From the NCBI RefSeq assembly GCF_009695915.1, contig NZ_VUMZ01000009.1, positions 1 through 64,000 on the forward strand: 64,000 nt of DNA, read 5' to 3'. Positions 25,758 to 34,698 of this stretch are shown here, piece by piece. How positions within the stretch are numbered: the first letter of the stretch is position 1; each line of letters opens with the position of its first letter. Position numbers and translations under genes: made by a program. The notes under the pieces are model-generated. The model had not been told where the DNA came from. It was given only the letters and a program-made list of their open reading frames with translations, and made no database searches. Source of the DNA: Hornefia butyriciproducens (lineage in GTDB: Bacteria > Bacillota > Clostridia > Peptostreptococcales > Anaerovoracaceae).

Positions 25758-27107
25758 CTAATCCGCCCGCCTCAGCCAGAGCACTTCGTAACCCGGAATT
25801 TCAACGGAGCCGTCTAGTGCAAGATCCTGTCCGCTGATGAGCTCACGGAAATTACCGCGCAGTTCATCGGAACCGGCAGTAAAGGGACTGTCCGATGCGT
25901 TGACGCAGACGTAGATCTGTCCCTGCTCGTCGGTTCTGGCGAAGACCAGCTGCAGACTGGTGATTACAACATTGCGGTAGTCGCCGAAGCGGAGTGGATG
26001 CGCTTCCGGACTGTGGCGAAGGGTCAGCAGCCGGGTCACGAACCGGACGGTTTCGTCATCGGAACGTGGCGCACTGAAACAGGGACGCAGATCAGCATCA
26101 GAACCGTCATGGCGGACGCCGGCAGCGCCCCACTCGGAACCGTAGTAGATGCACGGAATTCCCGGCATTCCTGTCATCAGACCGTAAGCTGGTTTCAGGT
26201 GAGCCGGATTAATCAGGGTGGAGGCGATACGGTTCACATCGTGGTTGTCCAGAAAAGAAACCATATGCATTCCCCGGTACAGGCACCAGTCCTCAGGCCC
26301 GAACTGGCGGTTCAGAGAATGGGCGATCTCGAACATGTTTCCGGAATTGAAGGAGGAGTACAGCCCTTTATAGCACTCGTAGTTGGTGCAGGAATCCAGC
26401 ATTTCGCCGTTGACTATCCGGCGATAATCGCCGAACAGTATTTCACCGATCAGCGGAAAATCCGGATCCGGTCTGCCTGCAAGGACCTCCCGGAGAGGCT
26501 CCCGGACGAACCAGTGCAGATGTCGCAGGAAATTTTCGTCCAGACAGTATGCTACATCCAGCCGCAGACCGTCTATGTCAAAGGCCTCGACCCAGAACCG
26601 GACGGAATCAGTCAGATAATCCCGAACCTCCGGATTCTGCAGATTCAGCCTGACCAGCTCGTAGTGCCCCTCCCAGCCCTCGTACCAAAATCCGTCGCCG
26701 TAGTTCGAGTCTCTGCCGAAATCAATATAGAACCAGTCTTTGTACGGGGAGTTCTGTCTGCGTTCGCGCACATCCCGGAATGCCCAGAACCCCCGTCCTA
26801 CATGATTGAACACGCCGTCCAGAAGGACGCGGATGCCGTGAGCGTGCAGGTCGTCTGTAACCGCCCGGAAGTCCTCGTTGGTCCCCAGGCGGCAGTCCAG
26901 TCTGCGGAAGTCCCGGGTATCGTAGCCGTGGCTGTCAGATTCAAAGACAGGATTGAACAGAACTGTGTCAATCCCCAGAGCCTGCAGATATCCGCTCCAC
27001 TCCGTAACCTTCCGGATCCGCGGAACGGTGTTCCCGTCATTTTCCGGCGGTGCGCCGCAGAAGCCGAGGGGATAGATCTGATAAAGGCTGCTTTCGTTAA
27101 TCCACAT
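25758..27107 (-). CDS. Intracellular alpha-amylase family (GH13) enzyme
   Basis: A 449-residue glycoside hydrolase family 13 enzyme without a signal peptide, so cytoplasmic and probably acting on maltodextrins. The four conserved regions are visible: DGVFNH (residues 97-102), the nucleophile Asp184 in GLRLDVAY, the acid Glu222 in GEILFGD, and FLDNHD (285-290). Activity could be alpha-amylase, cyclomaltodextrinase or neopullulanase; the short form lacks the N-terminal CBM34 domain of neopullulanases. It follows the MerR-type regulator gene by 20 nt on the same strand, so the two form an operon. Confidence 0.9.
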   Translation of the reverse strand: MWINESSLYQIYPLGFCGAPPENDGNTVPRIRKVTEWSGYLQALGIDTVLFNPVFESDSHGYDTRDFRRLDCRLGTNEDFRAVTDDLHAHGIRVLLDGVFNHVGRGFWAFRDVRERRQNSPYKDWFYIDFGRDSNYGDGFWYEGWEGHYELVRLNLQNPEVRDYLTDSVRFWVEAFDIDGLRLDVAYCLDENFLRHLHWFVREPLREVLAGRPDPDFPLIGEILFGDYRRIVNGEMLDSCTNYECYKGLYSSFNSGNMFEIAHSLNRQFGPEDWCLYRGMHMVSFLDNHDVNRIASTLINPAHLKPAYGLMTGMPGIPCIYYGSEWGAAGVRHDGSDADLRPCFSAPRSDDETVRFVTRLLTLRHSPEAHPLRFGDYRNVVITSLQLVFARTDEQGQIYVCVNASDSPFTAGSDELRGNFRELISGQDLALDGSVEIPGYEVLWLRRAD

Positions 27108-27127
27108 GAGAAACCTCCGTTTCGGAT

Positions 27128-28414
27128 TTATTCGGTAGACGGCTGCGCCGCGGTTCTGGACGCGGCACGCCGCGGGTGCTGTTCCCGATGCCCGAGATAC
27201 GTCATCAGATACATTTCATCTCCGGTGACATGGAAGCCGAACCCCAGGTTATTGCCGGAATCTGTGGTGTGGCCGCAGACCTGGGAGCGGTCGAGGGCGA
27301 ATCCGGAGCGGGCGAGCTGCTGCCGGAACCAGGGAAGAGAGAAATTGTTCGGGGAACTTTCCGGATACTCCTGCTTCAGGAGCTTCATGGAGCGCTGCCC
27401 GTTTTTAAAATAGAACCAGGTGCCGAGGATCCGTCCGTCTTCCTTAAGATAGGGGGAAAGACGATCCAGCAGAAAATCGTCGTGATAGAACAGGTGCTCG
27501 TTGACGGCAAAGAAATCGAGATTAAGATCTACGATTCCCTTCTTCAGCGGGTAATCGGTGGAGGAGTCTGCCAGATACAGAATCGGCAGACTGTAATTTT
27601 CCTGCTCGATCAGTGTTTTGTACATCCGCAGCATCTCGGGAAATTTATCCACGACAATGTAGAAGCCCTGCGGGCTGAAGTACTGCTGATGGTTGTGCAG
27701 AAAAAACCACGCATTGATATAGGTTTCCATAACCACCTTGCCGGACAGGTCTATTTCAGATAAGTCTTTTTTCATGTTGTTGTAAGAGCGCTGGAACAGG
27801 CTGATCAGCGAGGAGGGGAGATCTTTGTACAGGTCCCGGTCGAGATCGGGTTTGTCCGCCTCACCTGCATATCCGTTTGGTGTGATCAGAATTCCGTCGT
27901 CGATGTGAGCCTCGTAGCCGCAGTCGCAGTGCAGGCTTCCGTCGTAGATGTATTTCATGTCCATCGTCACGTCGCCGATAGTCAGCTCTCTGCCGCAGCG
28001 GGGGCAGCAAAGGAGATCCAGCATCCTCAGAGGAACACCGGTATGCGCGGGCGTCTCTGAACCGGCGCTGGAGAGTTCAACGATTCGGGAATCCAGATCG
28101 TGTATCACGGTTTCATAATGCCGGATTTTTCGGGCGCATTCGTCCCTCTTGGCGCTGTAAATCTCCCGGAGATCGGCCCGGTCCCGGGGGTTTTCCAGCC
28201 CCGAGATGCGCCGGAGGGAAAGAATCCGGTGGATTTCTGCAAGAGAGTATTCCATGTTTTTCAGTTCCAGAATCCACTCCAGATCCTGCAGGGTATCGTC
28301 GTCAAAAACGTATTGATTGTTGCGGCGCGGCGGAACCAGCAGACCATAGTTGATATAATAGTACAGATTGTCTCTTGAAATCCCATACCGGCGGGAAACC
28401 TGTCCGATTTTCAT
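27128..28414 (-). CDS. MerR-type HTH, zinc-ribbon and methyltransferase-like fusion protein
   Basis: A 428-residue fusion. Residues 1-70 are a MerR winged HTH (MKIGQVSRRYGISRDNLYYY), followed by a coiled-coil helix (80-115). Residues 134-170 form a zinc ribbon: CCPRCG and then CDCGYE. The rest, residues about 195-420, resembles a Rossmann-type SAM-dependent methyltransferase: KDLSEIDLSGKVVMETYINAW as first strand and GFYIVVDKFPEML as a later one, though the Gly-rich motif I is weak, so the domain may only bind a ligand. The start is ATG 28414, 6 nt after GAGGTG; GTG 28423 is also in frame. It forms an operon with the amylase and may regulate it. Confidence 0.78.
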   Translation of the reverse strand: MKIGQVSRRYGISRDNLYYYINYGLLVPPRRNNQYVFDDDTLQDLEWILELKNMEYSLAEIHRILSLRRISGLENPRDRADLREIYSAKRDECARKIRHYETVIHDLDSRIVELSSAGSETPAHTGVPLRMLDLLCCPRCGRELTIGDVTMDMKYIYDGSLHCDCGYEAHIDDGILITPNGYAGEADKPDLDRDLYKDLPSSLISLFQRSYNNMKKDLSEIDLSGKVVMETYINAWFFLHNHQQYFSPQGFYIVVDKFPEMLRMYKTLIEQENYSLPILYLADSSTDYPLKKGIVDLNLDFFAVNEHLFYHDDFLLDRLSPYLKEDGRILGTWFYFKNGQRSMKLLKQEYPESSPNNFSLPWFRQQLARSGFALDRSQVCGHTTDSGNNLGFGFHVTGDEMYLMTYLGHREQHPRRAASRTAAQPSTE

Positions 28415-28432
28415 TTGTGCCACCTCAGGAAC

Positions 28433-28461
28433 ATTATAACAAAAACATGGAGTCCACTCAA
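28433..28461 (-). promoter_or_regulatory. Promoter of the MerR-amylase operon
   Basis: On the minus strand TTGAGT (28461-28456) and TATAAT (28438-28433) are 17 bp apart, with TGT before the -10, an extended form. The start codon is about 19 bp past the -10, so the leader is very short. No long-spacer MerR-type promoter is needed. Confidence 0.75.
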
Positions 28462-28492
28462 CGTTTTTGATAAAATCCTGCGGAATTGCCTC

Positions 28493-28523
28493 TTGACATC
28501 GATTTAACTCAATAAAGTAGTAT
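28493..28523 (+). promoter_or_regulatory. hisD: Candidate promoter of hisD
   Basis: TTGACA at 28493-28498 is consensus; the best -10 is TAGTAT at 28518-28523 with 19 bp between. The 19-bp spacing is the MerR-type spacing, and a divergent MerR-type gene lies alongside, so a regulatory link is possible but unproven. Confidence 0.5.
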
Positions 28524-28545
28524 AGCGGTAAAGGAGATGAATATC

Positions 28546-29808
28546 GTGAGAATCATAAAAAAAGCAAAAGAACGAACCGCGGAGGACAACCGCAGACTTC
28601 GGGGAACGGTAACGGAAATTATCGATAGCGTGTGTGAGAACGGCGATGCGGCGCTGAAGGAATACAGCGACCGCTTCGACGGATACGTGAGAGAGGAACT
28701 GAGGGTCAGCCGCCGGGAAATTGACGAGGCATACAGCAAAATCAGTAAGCAGGAACTACAGGATCTGAAGGAGGCCTGTGAGAACATAGAGGCCTTTGCC
28801 AGAGCACAGAGAGAGTCGATGAGCGAGGTACGGGACTTCAGCCCCGCTCCGGGAATTTTTCTGGGACACAGGATTATCCCGGTTTCCTCTTGCTGCTGCT
28901 ATGTGCCGGGCGGGAGCTATCCGCTGTACTCGACGGCGCTGATGCTGATCACTCCGGCCCGGGTGGCAGGTGTCAGGCGGATTGTGGCGTGCTCCCCGGC
29001 AGTACATGGAACAGGAAGCATCCACTACAAAACGCTGGTCGCCATGGATCTTGCGGGCGCAGATGAAATCTATGCGGTCGGAGGCGCGCAGGCGATTGCC
29101 GCGTTTGCCTACGGAACAGAACAGATCCGGCCTGTGGATATGATTGTGGGCCCCGGAAATAAATTTGTAGCGGAGGCCAAACGCCAGTGTTACGGACAGA
29201 TCGGCATTGATTTCATCGCCGGCCCTAGTGAGGTGCTCGTAATTGCCGACGGACAGGCAGATCCGGAGGTTCTGGCAGCGGATTTGCTGGCGCAGTGTGA
29301 GCATGATCCAAACGCGAAGGGATTCCTGCTGGCTACGGAAGAGTCGCTGGCAAACAGGGTCATAGAAGCGGTCGAGCGGGAGCTTGAGAGTCTGACGACT
29401 GCAGGAATTGCCCGGAAATCCTGGGAGGATTACGGTGAAGTGGTAGTCGTGGACAGCCTGAAGGAAGCGGTGGATGTAGCCAATGAATACGCGCCGGAGC
29501 ATCTGGAGGTCAATCTGGAGGATCCGGAGCAGATTATCGGACAGCTTGAGAATTACGGTTCGCTCTTTGTCGGAGGAAACACTGCGGAGGTGTTCGGGGA
29601 TTATGCTTCCGGCACCAACCACACACTGCCGACTGTCAGAGCATCCCGTTACACCGGCGGAGTCTGGGTCGGAACATTTCTGAAGGTATGCACCGATCAG
29701 CGGATGACAGCGGAGGCATCGGGGAAGATCGCACCGTTGGTCAGCCGGATGGCCCGCGGCGAAGGTCTGGAGGGACACGCAGTCGCGGCAGAGAAGAGAC
29801 TTCGCTGA
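28546..29808 (+). CDS. hisD: Histidinol dehydrogenase family protein (orphan HisD)
   Basis: A 420-residue zinc- and NAD-dependent dehydrogenase. HisD oxidises L-histidinol to histidine in two steps. All expected residues are present: zinc ligands in AQCEHDP, the Asp of FGDYASGTNH, and the C-terminal EGHAVAAE His; the catalytic Glu-His pair is in APEHLEV; GPGNKFVAEAK is the nucleotide-binding part. The start is probably GTG 28546, 8 nt after AAGGAG; ATG 28537 overlaps that site. No other his gene is near. An APC permease follows, so it may act on an imported amino alcohol or sulfonate (HpsN-like) rather than in histidine synthesis. That is inference from context. Confidence 0.88.
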   Translation: MRIIKKAKERTAEDNRRLRGTVTEIIDSVCENGDAALKEYSDRFDGYVREELRVSRREIDEAYSKISKQELQDLKEACENIEAFARAQRESMSEVRDFSPAPGIFLGHRIIPVSSCCCYVPGGSYPLYSTALMLITPARVAGVRRIVACSPAVHGTGSIHYKTLVAMDLAGADEIYAVGGAQAIAAFAYGTEQIRPVDMIVGPGNKFVAEAKRQCYGQIGIDFIAGPSEVLVIADGQADPEVLAADLLAQCEHDPNAKGFLLATEESLANRVIEAVERELESLTTAGIARKSWEDYGEVVVVDSLKEAVDVANEYAPEHLEVNLEDPEQIIGQLENYGSLFVGGNTAEVFGDYASGTNHTLPTVRASRYTGGVWVGTFLKVCTDQRMTAEASGKIAPLVSRMARGEGLEGHAVAAEKRLR

Positions 29809-29901
29809 GCAGGCTGAACCGGCGGAATGTCGGGAAACACGGAAGATCCTGCCTGAAGATGCGTCAGCGGTAGCAGTAGCATCGCAGTCAGGAGGAGGTA
29901 A

Positions 29902-31413
29902 ATGAGAAAGAAAGGGGACAGTATGTCTAAGAATGCAGAACCTCAGAGTGGAATGACTCTGAAGAGGGCCTTCGGAATGAGGGAGGCGGTGACGATCACT
30001 GTGGGTACAGTCATCGGCGTCGGCCTGTTCACCACCGGAGCCCAGATTGTCGGAACCATGGGTTCCATGGTGGTTGTGGCGACGTTTATCGCAATGGTGA
30101 TCAGTGTGTACCCGTCCATGCTGTACGGAGAGATGGGTGCGGCTCTGCCCTATGCCGGAGGAACCTACAAATATGCCCAGCTGGGGCTGGGAAAGGCGGC
30201 TGGAACTATGGCGGGATGGAATTTCATCGCATCGCTTATCGCGGTGACATCGGGAGAGGCGCTGGCTTTCTCCTTCTATTTCAAAACCATTTTCCGGGCA
30301 TTTGGAATCGAACTGCCGATCAGTGACGCAGTGCTTGCGATGATTCCCATCGTGTTGTTCATTGTCACCAATATTCTGGGGACCGAGATGACCGGAAAGT
30401 TGCAGAACGGATTCATGTTCTTCTTCTGGGGCGTCGCGATTATCTGGTTCCTGGCGATGATTCCCAGCATTCAGATGCCGGCCTATGTGGTGCTTCCGGA
30501 TGCGATGAAGACTATGACGCCGTGGGGATTCATCGGATGTGTGGCAATGATATGGTGGTGCTTTGCGGGCTTCGAGACCTGCTGTGCCATGGGTGAGGAG
30601 ATCCGCTATCCACAGATCAATCTGCCCCGGGCGCTGATTTTGTCACCCTTTATCGTATTCGCAGTAAACGCATTGTTCCAGTGGTTCCTGGTGGGAATTA
30701 CGCCGGTGAACAAAGCAGCAGCCCTGGCGTCTGCCAACGCGCCCTTCGCGGAAGCGATGTCCGCGGCGGGGATTCTGGGACTTCCGATGGCGCTTCTGGC
30801 GGTGGGAATCGCCTTTGGCGGGGACTTCTCAACACTGAACGCCAGCATCGCCGTGCCGCCCCGTTATTTGTACGCCATGGCAAGAGAAGGCTCTATGCCG
30901 AAGTTTTTTGCGAAGCTGCATCCCAGGTATCAGACGCCCTATGTCTCAATTCTGTTTCTGGGGATCCTGTCGCTGATTCTGACGGTGTATCCCATTAACT
31001 TTGTGGCGTCCGTCAGCCTCTTTGCGGATCTCTTCTATTACATTATCGGAATCGCCGCGGCACTGGGCCTCCGCATCCGCCACCCTGAACTGAAGAGGCC
31101 TTTTACGGCGCCGGGCATCCGGGTCGGCGTTCCGGTCAGCATTGTCATCTATTTCATCATGATGACTCAGCTGGATCGTTATGCGATTGTGACAGGAATT
31201 ATTTGGTGTATCGTCGGTCTTGTGGTATATTATATCTGTCGGAGGATATACGGAGAGGCAGAGAATGAGAAACTCGATGCCTATGTACTGCAGGAGGAGC
31301 TGCCCGGCGACGCTGAACGCGCGTCGATGGATCGGGAATACCGGATCTGGAAGACGGTGGTGATCGCGGCCTGCGTCGTGGCGGGAGTGCTCTATCTGAT
31401 ACCATTACTATGA
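29902..31413 (+). CDS. APC family amino acid permease
   Basis: A 503-residue, 12-helix amino acid/polyamine/organocation transporter. The first helix pair carries the unwound GTVIGVGLFTTGAQ motif and the later FAGFETCCAMGEEIRYPQ segment is the typical APC loop. Substrate unknown; nearby hisD suggests an amino acid, amino alcohol or related amine. GGAGGAGG lies close to ATG 29902, and a second in-frame ATG at 29923 also has a Shine-Dalgarno (AAGGGG), so either could be used. Its stop overlaps the next start by 4 nt. Confidence 0.9.
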   Translation: MRKKGDSMSKNAEPQSGMTLKRAFGMREAVTITVGTVIGVGLFTTGAQIVGTMGSMVVVATFIAMVISVYPSMLYGEMGAALPYAGGTYKYAQLGLGKAAGTMAGWNFIASLIAVTSGEALAFSFYFKTIFRAFGIELPISDAVLAMIPIVLFIVTNILGTEMTGKLQNGFMFFFWGVAIIWFLAMIPSIQMPAYVVLPDAMKTMTPWGFIGCVAMIWWCFAGFETCCAMGEEIRYPQINLPRALILSPFIVFAVNALFQWFLVGITPVNKAAALASANAPFAEAMSAAGILGLPMALLAVGIAFGGDFSTLNASIAVPPRYLYAMAREGSMPKFFAKLHPRYQTPYVSILFLGILSLILTVYPINFVASVSLFADLFYYIIGIAAALGLRIRHPELKRPFTAPGIRVGVPVSIVIYFIMMTQLDRYAIVTGIIWCIVGLVVYYICRRIYGEAENEKLDAYVLQEELPGDAERASMDREYRIWKTVVIAACVVAGVLYLIPLL

Positions 31414-32741
31414 GAATACAGCTTTCAGATCATTTTACATACAAAAGACTTTTACGATTCGTATACCCATCGATCCTCATGATGATTTTCACATCGATTT
31501 ATGGGGTTGTCGATGGGTTATTTGTGTCCAACTTCGCGGGGAAGATTCCGTTTGCTGCGGTGAATCTGGTGATGCCGGTGCTGACCATCATGTCGACACT
31601 GGGATTCATGATTGGAACCGGCGGCAGCGCGGTAGTGGGAATCACACTTGGAGAACGGGACCGTGACCGAGCGAACCGGTATTTTTCCATGTTCATTTAT
31701 ACGCTGATCGGCGTCGGGATTATCGTGACTGTAATCTGTGAACTTCTGCTGACGCGGCTGGTGAGCCTGCTGGGTGCTGATACGGCGATGGCGCCCTACT
31801 GCATCCTGTACTGCAGGATCACGATGATTTCCATTCCCATGTTCATGCTGCAGGTGGCGTTTCAGACCTTTTTCAATACTGCGGAAAAGCCTAAGCTCGG
31901 ATTGTTTATAACGGTGGCCGCCGGTCTGACCAACATGGTGCTGGACGGCATTCTTGTGGGCGTCTTTCACTGGGGCGTGGCAGGGGCAGCTGTCGCTACA
32001 GTATGCAGTGAGTTCATCGGGGGAGGCATTCCGCTGATTTATTTCTCACGAAAAAACGACAGTCTTCTGAAGCTCGTTCCCGCCCGCATTGAATGGAAAA
32101 TCCTGGGACGCGCCTGCTTCAACGGCTCCTCTGAGATGATGAGCAGCATTTCCGGTTCGCTGGTCACCGTACTGTATAATTATCAGCTGATGCGCTTCGC
32201 CGGCTCGGACGGCGTTGCAGCCTACGGCGCGATCATGTATGTCATGTTCATTTTCCTGGCGATTTTCCTGGGATTTACTTTCGGATCTGCGCCGATTATG
32301 AGTTACCACTACGGAGCCGGTAATAAAGACGAAATGAAAAATCTTTTGCGCATTGCCGTTCGGATTCTATCCGTCTTTGCGGTGGCGATGCTGAGTCTCG
32401 GGGAAATCAGCAGCGGACTGGTGACGCGGTTCTTCGTGGGCTATGACGCAGAACTATACCGGATGACGCTCCACGCTTTTCGTATCTATTCGCTGGTTTT
32501 TCTTGTCAGCGGTTTTAATATTTACGCATCTTCTCTGTTCACATCGCTGGGGGACGGGCTGGTGTCGGCGATTCTGTCCTTTATCAGGACGCTGGTTTTC
32601 CAGGTAATCTGTATCCTCCTGCTTCCGGTGCTGTTCGGTCTCGAAGGTATCTGGTGGGCATCGGTGGCTGCGGAGCTTATGGCGTTTGCGGTGTCGATAT
32701 ATTTCGTGATCGGAAAGAGAAAAAAATATCAGTATATGTAA
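31410..32741 (+). CDS. MATE family efflux transporter (second)
   Basis: A 443-residue MATE exporter with 12 helices (MMIFTSIYGVVDGLFVSNFAG, GGSAVVGITLGERDRDRANRYF). It shares an ATGA overlap with the permease gene, so import and export genes are translated together. It belongs to a different subgroup from the MATE gene at 21.3 kb, judged by its N-terminus. Substrate unknown. Confidence 0.92.
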   Translation: MRIQLSDHFTYKRLLRFVYPSILMMIFTSIYGVVDGLFVSNFAGKIPFAAVNLVMPVLTIMSTLGFMIGTGGSAVVGITLGERDRDRANRYFSMFIYTLIGVGIIVTVICELLLTRLVSLLGADTAMAPYCILYCRITMISIPMFMLQVAFQTFFNTAEKPKLGLFITVAAGLTNMVLDGILVGVFHWGVAGAAVATVCSEFIGGGIPLIYFSRKNDSLLKLVPARIEWKILGRACFNGSSEMMSSISGSLVTVLYNYQLMRFAGSDGVAAYGAIMYVMFIFLAIFLGFTFGSAPIMSYHYGAGNKDEMKNLLRIAVRILSVFAVAMLSLGEISSGLVTRFFVGYDAELYRMTLHAFRIYSLVFLVSGFNIYASSLFTSLGDGLVSAILSFIRTLVFQVICILLLPVLFGLEGIWWASVAAELMAFAVSIYFVIGKRKKYQYM

Positions 32742-32816
32742 GCGTGCAGGCGCCGGAGGACTCCGGTTTCCGGGGCGCCGGCGAATCCTGCGGCAGATGA
32801 GCCGAGGTGAGGAAGG

Positions 32817-34409
32817 ATGAAGTATTTACTGGCATATGACATTGGGACGACAGGAGTCAAGACCTGCCTTTTCGGCGTGGAAAGGACCTTTGAACTTCTG
32901 GCGGCAGCCAGCCGAAGCTATCCTTTGTACGTGCTGCCGGACGGCGGAGCGGAGCAGAGCGGCGAGGACTGGTGGCGGGGGATGTGCGAGTCCACCCGGG
33001 AACTTTTCTCCGGAACAAAGGTCAGTCCGTCGGAGATCGCGGGGATCTCCTTTTGTTCGCAGATGCAGGGGCTGGTGCTGACCGACGCCTCCGGAGTACC
33101 GGTTCGGCGTCCCATGAGTTATATGGATCAGCGTGCTGTAGAGGAGATTAGAAAGGGCATCGCCTACGGGATACAGATTGCCGGCGCTAATATCTTCAAG
33201 CTGCTGCCCAGTCTGATGATCACCGGCGCGGTCAGCAGCAGTGTCAAGGATCCGCTGTGGAAATATAAATGGGTTGAGGCGCATGAGCCGGAAAACTTTG
33301 CGCGGGCTTCCTGGTGGCTGGATGTGAAGGATTATCTCGTTTCTCGCTGTACCGGGCGGTTCACGATGACAGAGGACAGTGCCTTCGCCACACTGCTTTA
33401 TGACAACCGTTCGGGGCATGAGGGGTGGAGCGACAAAATGTGTTCCATGTTCGGGGTCAGGCGGGAGCTCCTTCCACCGATCATACGGTCTGAGGACGAG
33501 GCGGGCGAACTGTGCTCCCAAGCGGCGGTCGAACTTGGTCTTGCTACGGGAACTCCGGTGTTCGGTGGCGGAGGCGACAGCAGTCTGATCGGAATCGGGG
33601 CCGGCGCGGTCAGCGTAGGAGATACGCATATCTATTCCGGCACCTCCGGCTGGGTATCCACCGTGACTGATCGTCGTATGGCTGATACCTCCTGCATGAT
33701 TGCCGCGATAACCGGAGCCCGGAGCGGCCGGTTCAACTACTTTGCGGAGATGGAGACTGCCGGAAAAGCGCTGGAATGGGTAAAGGATCACCTGGCTCTG
33801 GACGAGATCAATATTTATCTTGAAAAGAAGGACATCTCGCAGGGCTACGAGAGTACGTACAGGAGCCTTTATGATTATATGACAGAAACGGTAAAGGATG
33901 TTCCGCCCGGCTCTGGAGGCGTGATTTTCACGCCCTGGCTTCACGGGAACCGATGCCCCTTTGAGGATCCGGATGCTACCGGGATGTTTTTCGGCATCCG
34001 TCTGGAAACCGGTAAAACGGAAATGATCCATGCGGTGCTGGAAGGCGTATTTTACCATCTCCGCTGGATGCTGGAATGTCAGGACCGGAAACTGAAGACG
34101 TCCAATCCCGTCAGATTCGTGGGCGGCGGGGCGCTGTCTCCCGTTTCCTGTCAGATGCTGGCTGATATCACCGGACGGACGATTGAAACGGTTCGCTCTC
34201 CGCAGAACGCGGGAGCGGTGGGGGCTGCCGCCGTTGCGGCGGCCGGTCTCGGGATCCTTTCGGATCTGGACTGTGTACGAAGCTTCATCCCTGCTGCGGC
34301 CAGTTATTTCCCCTCCGCAGAGAAGCATCGCCTTTATGAGCCCTATTATCAGACCTTCCGGAAACTCCACAGCGCGAACCGGAAGCTGTATAAGGGCCTG
34401 CGGAAATAA
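32817..34409 (+). CDS. FGGY family carbohydrate kinase
   Basis: A 530-residue kinase of the FGGY family (xylulokinase/gluconokinase fold). The N-terminal ATPase half starts YDIGTTGVKTCLFG, and the C-terminal half has FGGGGDSSLIGIGAG, YSGTSGWV and RFVGGGALSP, matching the two FGGY signatures. A hexulose, pentulose or polyol is the usual substrate; I cannot say which. It is not next to any isomerase or sugar transporter; the MATE gene upstream ends 75 bp earlier, across a GC-rich spacer. Translation starts at ATG 32817 with GAGGAAGG upstream. Confidence 0.87.
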   Translation: MKYLLAYDIGTTGVKTCLFGVERTFELLAAASRSYPLYVLPDGGAEQSGEDWWRGMCESTRELFSGTKVSPSEIAGISFCSQMQGLVLTDASGVPVRRPMSYMDQRAVEEIRKGIAYGIQIAGANIFKLLPSLMITGAVSSSVKDPLWKYKWVEAHEPENFARASWWLDVKDYLVSRCTGRFTMTEDSAFATLLYDNRSGHEGWSDKMCSMFGVRRELLPPIIRSEDEAGELCSQAAVELGLATGTPVFGGGGDSSLIGIGAGAVSVGDTHIYSGTSGWVSTVTDRRMADTSCMIAAITGARSGRFNYFAEMETAGKALEWVKDHLALDEINIYLEKKDISQGYESTYRSLYDYMTETVKDVPPGSGGVIFTPWLHGNRCPFEDPDATGMFFGIRLETGKTEMIHAVLEGVFYHLRWMLECQDRKLKTSNPVRFVGGGALSPVSCQMLADITGRTIETVRSPQNAGAVGAAAVAAAGLGILSDLDCVRSFIPAAASYFPSAEKHRLYEPYYQTFRKLHSANRKLYKGLRK

Positions 34410-34417
34410 AAGCTCCC

Positions 34418-34446
34418 TTTACTTTTCGGGGCGGGTCGTGTAGAAT
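34418..34446 (+). promoter_or_regulatory. Promoter of the hydrogenase maturation operon
   Basis: TTTACT at 34418-34423 and TAGAAT at 34441-34446 are 17 bp apart. Transcription would begin near 34453 and run into the structured leader. Confidence 0.75.
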
Positions 34447-34452
34447 ATTGGA

Positions 34453-34610
34453 AAAGGATGACTGGAAAGAGCGATGGCTCTGCCCGGGAATCTAAGGTGC
34501 GGACAACCTGAGAGTGCCCGCGGACAAAGGAATACTGCTCTGTACTGACCGGGAGGGTACGCCCCGAACGGAAAGGCGGATGAGCTAATGAATCTGACAG
34601 CTCCTGCGCC
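34453..34610 (+). promoter_or_regulatory. Cobalamin-riboswitch-like leader of the hyd operon
   Basis: The leader carries pieces, in order, that resemble the conserved core of cobalamin riboswitches: GGGAATC (34486), then GGTG with a closing CAACCT, the GTGCCCGCGGAC stretch that parallels the GCUG-CCCGC-ACUGU block, ACTGACCGGGAGGGTACGCC that parallels CACUG...GGGAAGG, and GATGAG...TGACAGCTCCTGC that parallels the final GUCAG-ACCUGCC part. The last part merges with the terminator stem at 34601. Matching was by eye and is partial (the ACUGU loop is altered), so this may be a variant or a different leader RNA. It is directly upstream of the TM1266-hydE-hydG-hydF genes. Confidence 0.5.
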
Positions 34611-34631
34611 TTTCGGCGCGGGAGTTTTTTT
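34601..34631 (+). terminator. Intrinsic terminator in the hyd leader
   Basis: CTCCTGCGCC and GGCGCGGGAG form a 10-bp stem over TTTC, followed by seven T. It lies 68 bp upstream of the first gene of the operon, in the right place for riboswitch-controlled attenuation. Confidence 0.9.
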
Positions 34632-34698
34632 CTGGCGCATCTGAACGTGAAAATTTGAATATGGACGGATGCGGAGCGGTGATGAACAGGAGGAGAAA

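Noticed and set aside
32826-34370. 514-residue open frame antisense to the FGGY kinase
   Set aside because: Same reason; the sense strand encodes an intact kinase with all motifs.
34453-34610. TPP, FMN, SAM, glycine, guanidine or ZTP riboswitch
   Set aside because: The hallmark blocks of these classes as I know them are not present; only the cobalamin-like order of blocks fits.
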